A stretch of DNA of 31,707 nt from JBLHUT01 sp047629975 (GTDB taxonomy: Bacteria > Pseudomonadota > Alphaproteobacteria > Rhodobacterales > Rhodobacteraceae), in the NCBI GenBank assembly GCA_047629975.1, contig JBLHUT010000009.1, positions 1 through 31,707 of the forward strand, in the 5' to 3' direction. A program made the position numbers and the translations under genes. Under the pieces are notes generated by a model that was not told the DNA's origin, ran no database searches, and saw nothing but the letters and a program-made list of their open reading frames with translations. Positions 15,136 through 22,170 of the stretch are shown here, one piece after another. The first letter of the stretch is position 1. The number at the start of each line of letters is the position of its first letter.

Positions 15136-16071
15136 ATGCGGCTCACGGTTCTTGGTGGCTACCTTGGTTCGGGTAAATCGACGTGGTTGCGCCACCAGCT
15201 TTATGCCCGAACCTTTGGACGTGTGCATGTCATCGTGAACGAGGCCGCCGAGGTTCCTGTTGACGACGTTCTGTTGGGGGCTGCGCAAAACCTGACCGTT
15301 CTGGCGGGTGGTTGCGTGTGTTGCGACGCGCGCGAGGCGTTGATTTCCGCATTGCGGGATCTGTGTGACCGGCGCACGCGGGCGGGTGCCGATCCGGTTG
15401 ATCACATCGTTCTGGAAACAAGCGGTCTGGCCGATCCCGCCCCGATTGTTACGGCGTTTCTGAAAGATCCTATTCTGGTTCATCACATCGTTCTGAGCGA
15501 GATTGTAGTCGCCGTGGACGGGATGCACGCGCTGGAGCAGCTGCGCGACGCGCCATTGGGCCGTCAGCAGATCGAGGCCGCAGACCGCCTGATCCTCACC
15601 AAATCCGACATCGCCCCTGCGGGGTCGCTGGCACAATTGATCGCGACCTTGCGGCGGCTCAATCCCGGCGCGTCGATCGGAGCGGCGCACAAGGGCACGC
15701 AGGTCCCCCTGCCCGAGGTGCCGCTGGGAACCAAAGTCGCCGTCTTACCCGACAGCCACTCACAAGAGCCGGTAACTCCCACACGCCTGCAAATTGATCC
15801 GGCAATCGATTGGACCGCCTTTTGCGTCTGGCTTTCGGCCCTGTTGCACGCACGCGGGCACGACATCGTGCGTGTCAAAGGGGTCGTGCAGACGCCAAGC
15901 GGCCGGCTGTTGGTCCAATCGGTGCGACGCATTGTGCAATCTCCCGAAATCCTGCCCGCCAACACAGCCGGTGATGCCGCCAATGACAATGTGGTTGTGT
16001 TTATCGGACGCGGATTTTGCCACGATGATCTGCAACGCTCACTGGAATACTTTGCTGGACACACGCCCTAG
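15136..16071 (+). CDS. COG0523-family (CobW-like) metal-trafficking GTPase
   Basis: This 311-residue G3E GTPase has Walker A GGYLGSGKST at 7-16, the family metal-binding CxCC as Cys60/62/63 (GGCVCCDA), a Walker B-like region ETSGLADP at 94-101 and a guanine motif TKSD at 155-158 in place of NKxD. A C-terminal CobW_C-like domain follows linker residues 180-200. ATG 15136 is chosen because of GAGGGG just upstream; TTG 15106 is an alternative that overlaps the CxxC gene. Family members insert Zn, Co or Fe into target enzymes such as nitrile hydratase. Here the likely client is the metal-dependent hydrolase encoded at 13884. Confidence 0.9.
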   Translation: MRLTVLGGYLGSGKSTWLRHQLYARTFGRVHVIVNEAAEVPVDDVLLGAAQNLTVLAGGCVCCDAREALISALRDLCDRRTRAGADPVDHIVLETSGLADPAPIVTAFLKDPILVHHIVLSEIVVAVDGMHALEQLRDAPLGRQQIEAADRLILTKSDIAPAGSLAQLIATLRRLNPGASIGAAHKGTQVPLPEVPLGTKVAVLPDSHSQEPVTPTRLQIDPAIDWTAFCVWLSALLHARGHDIVRVKGVVQTPSGRLLVQSVRRIVQSPEILPANTAGDAANDNVVVFIGRGFCHDDLQRSLEYFAGHTP

Positions 16072-16099
16072 ACCAGAAAAGACTGCATTTTCTTACCTG

Positions 16100-16146
16100 T
16101 GATCACACTGTCATCCGGTCAAAAGCCCGTGGCCTTAGTGTGATCA
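16100..16146. promoter_or_regulatory. 10-bp inverted repeat upstream of icd
   Basis: TGATCACACT (16100-16109) and AGTGTGATCA (16137-16146) are perfect inverse copies 27 bp apart, about 115 bp before the icd start. The left arm lies in TGTGATCACA, itself a palindrome reminiscent of CRP/FNR-type half sites. The pair may be two operator half sites bound by a looping or tandem dimer, or a long hairpin with a large loop. There is no T run, so a terminator is less likely. Confidence 0.5.
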
Positions 16147-16260
16147 AACCGGAAATCCACTTTTTTTGGCGTCGTATCATCGCAGTTTGCGCACCATCTG
16201 TGGACCTTGCTCTCGACATTGGCTAAAGCCGGAATAACCCCAATAAAAGGCTTGATTATC

Positions 16261-18477
16261 ATGGTTGATCAGAACTCCCCCGATATTGTGTATACCAAAG
16301 TAGACGAAGCGCCCGAGCTGGCATCGGCATCGTTCCTGCCGATCATCCGCAGCTTTACCGCGCCCGCCGGAGTAAGCATCGGCACCCGCGACATTTCGCT
16401 TGCCGGACGCATCGTGGCGGCCTTTCCAGAGAACCTGACCGAAACACAGCGCCAGTCCGATGATCTGGCCGTGCTGGGTGATCTGGTCAAGACGGCCTCT
16501 GCGAATGTTATCAAACTGCCCAACATCTCTGCCTCGATGCCACAGCTGGTTGCCGCCCTCAAAGAGCTTCAATCCCAAGGCTACGACATCCCCGATTTCC
16601 CCGAGGCGCCCGTTACGGATGCCGAAAAAGACGTGCGCGCGCGTTTCGATGCCATCAAAGGCTCGGCCGTGAATCCGGTGCTGCGCGAAGGCAACTCGGA
16701 TCGGCGTGCCGCGAAGGCCGTGAAAAACTATGCCATGGCCAACCCCCATTCGATGGGCAGCTGGAGCAGCGACAGCAAGACCCATGTCTCGACCATGTCG
16801 GCCAATGACTTCCGCTCGAACGAAACATCCGTCACTCTGGCACAGGCCGGCACAGCACGGATTGAATTGGTGGGGCTGGACGGATCGGTCACGGTCCTGA
16901 AGGACGCGGTACAATATCCCGCAGGCACAGTCGTTGATGCCACGTTCCTGTCAGCAAAGGCGCTTGATGCGTTTCTTGCCGACCAGATCGAAGCCACAAA
17001 GAACGAGGGGATCCTCTTTTCGCTCCACCTCAAGGCGACGATGATGAAAATCTCCGACCCGATCATCTTTGGCCACGCGGTCAGGGCATTTCTGGCGCCG
17101 GTTTTCGACACCTATGCCGAGCCACTTGCCGCCGCGGGCGCCCACCCGAACGCGGGACTTGGCGATTTGTTCGACCGTGTTGCCGGATTGCCTGAAAAAG
17201 ACGCCATCATGGCCGATGTCAATGCCGTCATGGAAAATCGCCCACCGCTTTACATGGTGGATTCAGATAAAGGCATCAGCAACCTGCACGTGCCCTCGGA
17301 TGTGATCATCGACGCGTCGATCCCCGCCTTGATCCGCGCGGGCGGCAAGGGCTGGGGCCCTGACGGCGCTGAAGCCGACGCAAATTGCGTGATCCCCGAC
17401 AGCTCGTATGCTGCTGTTTATGATGAAGCGATCAAATATTGCAAAGAAACCGGTGCCATCGACCCCACCACCTGCGGCACGGTACAAAACGTCGGTCTGA
17501 TGGCCCAAAAAGCCGAAGAATACGGCTCGCACCCGACGACTTTTGAAATCCCGTTCGACGGCACCGTGCGCATGGTGATGGACAGCGGCGATGTGATCCA
17601 CGAGCATGACGTTGCAAAAGGCGACATCTGGCGCTCGGCCTCGACCCGCAAAGCACCGATCGAGGACTGGGTGCAGCTGGCCATCGACCGCCAAAAGGCC
17701 GAAGGTTGTCAGGCGGTTTTCTGGTTGGATGAAACCCGCGCCCACGACGCAGAGCTGATCAAATACGTCAAGCCATTGTTGGCCACCGCCGGTTTGACAG
17801 ACAGCTTCCAGATCCTCGCCCCGCGCGAAGCCACGCGCCTGTCGTTCGAAACCATCCGCAAGGGCGACACCTCGATCGCCATTACCGGCAACGTGTTGCG
17901 CGACTATCTGACCGATCTGTTTCCGATCCTCGAGCTTGGCACCTCTGCCAAGATGCTGTCGATCGTGAAACTGATGAACGGTGGCGGCATGTTCGAAACC
18001 GGTGCCGGCGGCTCGGCCCCCAAACACGTGCAGCAATTGGTCAAAGAGAACCACCTGCGGTGGGATTCACTTGGCGAGTTCTGTGCCCTCGGGGAGAGCC
18101 TCAAGTTTCTGGGAACGGTAAAAGGGAATGCAAAGGCCAAGGTGCTGGGCGATGCTGTCGATATCGCAACGCAAGGTATTCTTGACAAAAACCACTCCCC
18201 CAGCCGGCGCGTCGGACAACCGGACAACCGTGACAGCCACTTCTACTTTGCGCTTTATTGGGCGCAGGCATTGGCAGATCAACCCGATGATGCCGAACTG
18301 GCTGCGCATTTTGCGCCGATTGCCGCAGCGCTTTCTGACAACGAAGCACAAATCGTGGCGGATTTTGCAGCCGCTCAAGGCAAGCCAGCCGATACTGGCG
18401 GATATTATCATACCGATGCGGCAAAGACCGAGATGGTGATGCGCCCTTCGGCAACCTTCAACCGCATTATCGGATAA
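16261..18477 (+). CDS. icd: NADP-dependent isocitrate dehydrogenase, monomeric type
   Basis: This 738-residue cytosolic TCA-cycle enzyme converts isocitrate to 2-oxoglutarate with NADP. Its length matches the monomeric IDH family (about 740 residues), unrelated in size to the roughly 420-residue dimeric type. Family landmarks include the N-terminal SPDIVYTKVDEAPELASAS-like region, the RREGNSDRRAAKAVKNYA-type segment (LREGNSDRRA near 142-151), the HLKATMMKISDP segment near 258-269 and MNGGGMFETGAGGSAPKHVQQ near 574-594. The start at ATG 16261 matches known family starts; an ATG at 16207 in frame would add 18 residues of atypical sequence. No weak points are seen. Confidence 0.95.
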   Translation: MVDQNSPDIVYTKVDEAPELASASFLPIIRSFTAPAGVSIGTRDISLAGRIVAAFPENLTETQRQSDDLAVLGDLVKTASANVIKLPNISASMPQLVAALKELQSQGYDIPDFPEAPVTDAEKDVRARFDAIKGSAVNPVLREGNSDRRAAKAVKNYAMANPHSMGSWSSDSKTHVSTMSANDFRSNETSVTLAQAGTARIELVGLDGSVTVLKDAVQYPAGTVVDATFLSAKALDAFLADQIEATKNEGILFSLHLKATMMKISDPIIFGHAVRAFLAPVFDTYAEPLAAAGAHPNAGLGDLFDRVAGLPEKDAIMADVNAVMENRPPLYMVDSDKGISNLHVPSDVIIDASIPALIRAGGKGWGPDGAEADANCVIPDSSYAAVYDEAIKYCKETGAIDPTTCGTVQNVGLMAQKAEEYGSHPTTFEIPFDGTVRMVMDSGDVIHEHDVAKGDIWRSASTRKAPIEDWVQLAIDRQKAEGCQAVFWLDETRAHDAELIKYVKPLLATAGLTDSFQILAPREATRLSFETIRKGDTSIAITGNVLRDYLTDLFPILELGTSAKMLSIVKLMNGGGMFETGAGGSAPKHVQQLVKENHLRWDSLGEFCALGESLKFLGTVKGNAKAKVLGDAVDIATQGILDKNHSPSRRVGQPDNRDSHFYFALYWAQALADQPDDAELAAHFAPIAAALSDNEAQIVADFAAAQGKPADTGGYYHTDAAKTEMVMRPSATFNRIIG

Positions 18478-18493
18478 TCAAAGTAATCGCACA

Positions 18494-18521
18494 GCCCCGC
18501 TGGATCAAATCCCGGCGGGGC
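18494..18521 (+). terminator. Possible terminator hairpin after icd
   Basis: GCCCCGC (18494-18500) pairs with GCGGGGC (18515-18521), with an additional inner GGAT/ATCC pairing and a CAA loop, starting 16 bp after the icd stop. No T run follows, so it is either an imperfect terminator or an mRNA 3'-end stabilising stem. Confidence 0.5.
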
Positions 18522-19217
18522 GGTGCGCCGTCTAGAATCATTATTTGCCGTCTCACCGCCGCCTGTCAAAGCGCCGTGGTAGACTTGCACGCCGGGCATC
18601 TGTGGCAGCCCATGCGTATTCAGGTCAAACACTCTGGAAACACAAGTTTTGGTGGCAACACGCACCGCCCTATCGGACCCAAGCACAGTGCTGCGCGTCT
18701 GTTCAAAATGACACGCAAAAATACCTTCGGGGCAGGCCTACGACAACACGTTCCGTACTGTCTCGATCCTGCGTGCATCGCCCTGCGGAATACAAAGCGT
18801 TTTGCGCATCACCAAGAGATGTTGCAGCGTTTCGGCCGGATATAGATACCGAACGCCACAAAGCCCACCTTGAACGCTCAAAACGTCTTGAAGCCTGACG
18901 GAAACCAAAACGCTCGCCGCCCCCGAAATCGGGAGCGACAGCACCAGCCCTCAGATCATAAACACCCGATGTTCAAAGTTTCCAGATGGCCCAAAAAACA
19001 CCTTGCGTTCCGTCTGACAAAGGCTAAAACGCCCCAAGTTAAGGTTCGTCCCTACATACGTTGAAAGACAAAAGGCCCCGAACAGCGTGAAAACCAGCTT
19101 TTAGTTTTTCGCACGTTTTTGTGTCGCTTTGTTGTTTAAGAACTGCGTTTTTAGGAGTAGATCGGCGAAAGTAACGCTTTCAAGTGGGGGTCAAACGACC
19201 TACAAGACACTAGAAAT
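18522..19217. other. Long stretch without a convincing gene
   Basis: These 696 bp lie between icd and tRNA-Thr. Reading frames exist on both strands (about 115 codons from 18545 plus, 68 codons from 18944 minus), but none has a recognisable domain, a good ribosome binding site or clear codon bias. The segment could be a decayed gene. The last 150 bp before the tRNA are AT-richer (TTTAGTTTTTCGCACGTTTT-like) and should contain the tRNA promoter. Confidence 0.4.
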
Positions 19218-19292
19218 GCTGTGGTAGCTCAGTGGTAGAGCACACCCTTGGTAAGGGTGAGGTCGGGAGTTCAATCCTCCCTCACAGCACCA
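19218..19292 (+). tRNA. tRNA-Thr (anticodon GGT)
   Basis: The cloverleaf folds by eye. The acceptor stem GCTGTGG pairs with TCACAGC (one G-T), the D-arm is GCTCAGTGGTAGAGC, the anticodon stem-loop is CACCC-TTGGTAA-GGGTG with anticodon GGT, the T-arm is GGGAGTTCAATCCTCCC, and the discriminator A is followed by an encoded CCA. GGT reads ACC/ACT threonine codons. A serine-recombinase relic and an IS lie just downstream, so this may be an edge of a former mobile island. Confidence 0.96.
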
Positions 19293-19318
19293 TTTCAAAC
19301 TTTTTGGAGGCAAGCCAC

Positions 19319-20093
19319 CTAACACCTTGAAAAGGATAGTGGTTTTATATTTTCATTTACTCCATCGGGGTCGAATGTCAGACGCTTCGAGAATACCAGT
19401 TTCAGCACTGTCTGACGTACAGCAAAGCGTACATTTTTCCATATACCCCAGGGCCTTGAGAGAAATTGCAGCGTGAGTTCAATACATTCTTCAAACCTGC
19501 CTACATTTGGGAGAGGCTCTGCGCCCTTTCCAATTAAAACAGTTTTCTCACAAACTAGCTTTTCAATCTTTGCTTCGATGGCTCTTCGGACGGTCTGACT
19601 CTCCGTTTCCAAGATACGGTCAACGAGCTTTGTAATGTCATTTTCAGCAGCGTCCGCCCGACGCTTCCACTCGGGCCTTTCAGTTCGCATGAATTTGAGC
19701 CGCCCGTTTCAAGCATCCTTAAACATTGCAATGGCGAGATCGACCAATTGCTGGCCGGGTTGCAGGCCTTTCAGGACGTCGCCAAAGCCCGCCTCAGACT
19801 TTGCATGTGGAACCGACTTGCTCTGCTGACAACAACCGCGTGTCACACAACGATAGTACGCATAGTGCATTCGGCATCCTTTGGACCAAGCTCCTGTCAT
19901 ACCGTTCCCGCACTCACTGCATTCTACAAAGCCGCGAAGGGGAAAGCCCTTATTAAATTCAGCTCACGCCGCTGGGCGCCCGCCTTCAACAAGGTTTTTC
20001 TGAATTTGATCGTTGGGCTCAAACAGCCTTCCATGGATACGATCCGTTTTGAATTTGCAACCTACAGGCGCGTGGAATACCCAATAGCCCTTC
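19319..20093 (-). pseudogene. Decayed large serine recombinase (C-terminal part)
   Basis: Pieces of a site-specific serine recombinase are readable in order on the minus strand but in different frames. From the IS junction: KGYWVFHAPVGCKFKT, then IHGRLFEPNDQIQKNLVEGGRPAA ending in an in-frame stop. After a shift come FPLRGFVECSECGNG, then MTGAWSKGC and the cysteine-rich zinc ribbon. After another shift near 19700 comes a coiled-coil and C-terminal segment ending VRQTVLKLVFSKRLTF. About 100 residues between the first two pieces are missing compared with typical members. The whole N-terminal catalytic domain (with the active serine) is absent because the IS element starts at 20094. It is not functional. 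Confidence 0.85.
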
Positions 20094-20105
20094 TGACCTG
20101 CCCCC
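20094..20105 (+). repeat. IS left inverted end
   Basis: TGACCTGCCCCC is an exact inverse match to 21374-21385. It abuts codon KGYW of the recombinase relic. Confidence 0.88.
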
Positions 20106-20118
20106 AAGGCTCCCTCAT

Positions 20119-21043
20119 TCATAACGAGAGTTTGCGGGTTTGGATGTGATATTCGTCGGTTTCGTTTTGGGCAAGCGCCCTCTGGTTGTCTGCTTCACAA
20201 ACAACTGTCTTGCAGTGGTCGTGCGCGGAGCCCTCAAATTGCTCAAGCGCTCGGCGCGCTTCAGCGGGTGTTTGGTTGCCCAGAGATGAGTGCCGTCGGA
20301 CGTTATTGTAATCGTATCGCCAGAGCGCCAATTTCCTTCGGGCGTCATCTAACGTATCGAATATCTCCTCATTCAGCAGCTCGTCTCTTAGGCTGCCATT
20401 GACGCTTTCGATGAAGGCGTTTTGCTGTGGTTTGCCCAGGTCGATGTAATGCCAATCAACTTTGTTATCCCCGGCCCATTTCAAAATAGCACGACTTGTG
20501 AACTCGGTGCCGTTATCACTGACGATGCAGGATGGCTTGCCATAGATCCGCACAAGCGCATCCAGGTCGTGCGCAACACGAGCGCTCGAGATACTGGTGT
20601 CAGCCATCAGGCACAGGTTCTCGCGACAGCAATCATCATTCACAGCCAACATACGGAACTTGCGTGATGCACCAAACGTATCTGACACAAAACCCAAGGA
20701 CCAACGTTTGCCCGGCCGCAAGGCCACCGGCATCTGCGTTCGTGATCCACGCGCACGCTTGCAGCCCCAGCGCTTCCAGCTCGCCCAGTTTCGCCTCAGT
20801 ATAAAGCCGATGCAGCTTCTTGTGGTTCATGAACATGCCTTTGCGTTCCAACGGCACGCCGATCCGCCGGTCGCCAAACCGACGTCGCTTACTGGCAATT
20901 GCCTTCATCTCTTCGCGAACTACCGGATTATCCGGCGGCTGATCGCGCCGGACAGTCTTGGGATCGACACCGACAAGCCTGCACGCCCGGCGTTGCGAGA
21001 TAGCATGATCCCGCATCGCCTTGCGTGCTGCAGCCCGTCGCAC
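20119..21043 (-). pseudogene. IS3-family transposase OrfB, frameshifted
   Basis: The first part (from 21043) encodes the HTH_21-type N-terminus, with MRDHAISQRRACRLVGVDPKTVRRD and MNHKKLHRLYTEAKL. Near position 20790 the frame changes: the continuation KRARGSRTQMPVALRPGKRW is found one frame over and runs on to 20119. The rve integrase core is intact after the shift, with the DDE residues in VNDDCCREN, IVSDNGTEF and NAFIESVNGSLRDE. The break lies outside the usual orfA/orfB programmed-shift site, so I read it as a disabling mutation. One sequencing error at a C/G run could also explain it. Confidence 0.82.
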
Positions 21044-21054
21044 ATTCGGTGTCG

Positions 21055-21318
21055 TCAGTTCTTTCCCGGCAAATCCCTCAGAACAACATTGTCGAGCATG
21101 GTGTCCGCCAGAAGGCGCTTCAGTTTGGCGTTTTCATCTTCCAGCGATTAAAGGCGATGGGTATCAGAAACATTCATGCCACCATATTTGGCTTTGAACT
21201 TGTAGAACGACGCAGAGCTCAGGCCATGCCTGCGACACACCTCTGCCGTCGGCATCCCAGCTTCCTGCTTTTTGAGCATCCCAATAATCTGGGCTTCGGT
21301 AAAACGGCTCTGTCGCAT
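21055..21318 (-). pseudogene. IS3-family transposase OrfA with premature stop
   Basis: The frame from ATG 21318 encodes an 88-codon OrfA with a helix-turn-helix (FTEAQIIGMLKKQEAGMPTAEVCRRHGLSSASFYKFKAKYGGM). It is cut at codon 57 by TAA (21148-21150), where relatives usually read Lys. The frame continues with LEDENAKLKRLLADTMLDNVVLRDL to a natural stop at 21055. With the orfB frameshift, this element is not expected to move by itself. Confidence 0.85.
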
Positions 21319-21373
21319 TTGTTTGCTCCTTCAAAGGTTGAGCAAACTCTACATTAAACTGAGGGAATTTTCG

Positions 21374-21385
21374 GGGGGCAGGTCA
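21374..21385 (-). repeat. IS right inverted end
   Basis: GGGGGCAGGTCA on the plus strand is the exact inverse of the left end. The orfA start lies about 55 bp inside it. Confidence 0.88.
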
Positions 21386-21551
21386 TGAATTGTAAGCCAA
21401 CACAGCAACCCGCGATTCAGGCCGAACAGCCCCGACACCTTCGGATGCAAAGCCATTTGAACGCGCACAAGCGTGACAGATCAAACCACCTTTCCCTGCT
21501 GGCACCTGCAAGTACCACGGCAGTCTGTTCTGATACCGCCAGAGGTCTGTT

Positions 21552-21950
21552 CTATTCCTGCAATGTCCGCAGATAAGCCAGCAGATCAACCACTGCACGA
21601 CTGGTCATAATCAGCTCACCGGTTTCAACCTTGAGCACGACATCGTCGTCCTCGAAAAATGGTCCATAAACCGGCATCGGGGAGCCGTGACTGACCAAAG
21701 GGTCGCCGCCGTCTATGCGCCGAACCACCCGCTTTGTCGGAAATGTATCCCCCTCCCCATATGCCAGCGCGCGCAGGTTGGTAGGTTGGACCAACAGCAC
21801 CGGTGCCATCGGGCCGGCACCGTCGGCTTTCAGCCCGTGACAACTCGCACAATGCTGATAGTACAACAGCGCTCCACCTTCGGCGTCCTGAGCGTTGGCC
21901 ATGCCTTGCATTCCACAAACGGCAACCAGTCCGGCAATTATCACTCTCAT
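21552..21950 (-). CDS. Periplasmic c-type cytochrome
   Basis: This 132-residue class I cytochrome c has a Sec signal peptide (residues 1-20, cleavage after ANA), the haem-binding CASCH at 34-38 and a likely axial Met92 (SPMPVYGPFF). The C-terminal helix is VVDLLAYLRTLQ. It is a small soluble electron carrier in the periplasm. AGGAGA precedes the start. An FNR-type box sits 57 bp upstream with a -10-like TAGTGT in the class II position, so expression probably rises when oxygen is low. It stands alone between an IS and a kinase gene, so its redox partner is unknown. Confidence 0.9.
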   Translation of the reverse strand: MRVIIAGLVAVCGMQGMANAQDAEGGALLYYQHCASCHGLKADGAGPMAPVLLVQPTNLRALAYGEGDTFPTKRVVRRIDGGDPLVSHGSPMPVYGPFFEDDDVVLKVETGELIMTSRAVVDLLAYLRTLQE

Positions 21951-21978
21951 CGGGTGTCTCCTCTTGGGTTCCTTTAGA

Positions 21979-21984
21979 ACACTA
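21979..21984 (-). promoter_or_regulatory. -10-like TAGTGT of the cytochrome promoter
   Basis: TAGTGT on the minus strand lies where the -10 element is expected if the FNR-type box at 22007-22020 is centred 41.5 bp before the transcription start (predicted near 21972). Confidence 0.4.
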
Positions 21985-22006
21985 CCCCGAACCCGGAGCC
22001 GCTTCC

Positions 22007-22020
22007 CTGATCCCGATCAA
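22007..22020 (-). promoter_or_regulatory. FNR/FnrL-type box upstream of cytochrome c
   Basis: On the minus strand the site is TTGAT-CGGG-ATCAG, matching the TTGAT-N4-ATCAA consensus at 9 of 10 defined bases with exact spacing. It precedes the cytochrome gene by 57 bp. FnrL in Rhodobacterales uses this consensus; a CRP-like paralogue could also bind. Confidence 0.65.
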
Positions 22021-22170
22021 ATTGGGCAGACGCAAGGATGCTTAATTGGTTGAGGCCCCTGAAACCGGATCCCAACCGCGCCCGAGCCCCAAGGCCACGA
22101 TCCGCAAGAGTTGAGCGCACCGCAAAGAGCAGAGCGGCATCACATAACGCGCACCCCTGCCGCACTGCCG

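Larger units (their letters stand above)
20094..21385 (-). mobile_element. IS3-family insertion sequence (degraded)
   Basis: This 1292-bp element is bounded by 12-bp perfect inverted ends TGACCTGCCCCC (20094-20105 and, inverted, 21374-21385); a further CCCTCA match follows inside each end. It encodes two transposase reading frames on the minus strand, orfA and orfB, in the usual IS3 arrangement. Both are broken. The 4-bp flanks (CTTC left, TGAA right) do not match, so no target duplication remains, consistent with a deletion of flanking DNA after insertion. It interrupts the serine recombinase gene on its left. Confidence 0.9.

Noticed and set aside
13974..15146. Minus-strand frame of 390 codons under the deacetylase
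   Set aside because: It opposes the deacetylase metal-site coding sequence and shows no family.
17263..18054. Minus-strand frame of 263 codons under icd
   Set aside because: Shadow of a highly conserved enzyme gene.
18545..18898. Plus-strand frame of 117 codons between icd and tRNA-Thr
   Set aside because: No ribosome binding site, no domain, and Arg/Ser/His-rich translation.
20740..20830. orfB frameshift as a programmed translational frameshift
   Set aside because: In IS3 elements the programmed shift is at the orfA/orfB junction, not about 85 codons into orfB; orfA also has a premature stop, so decay is the simpler reading.
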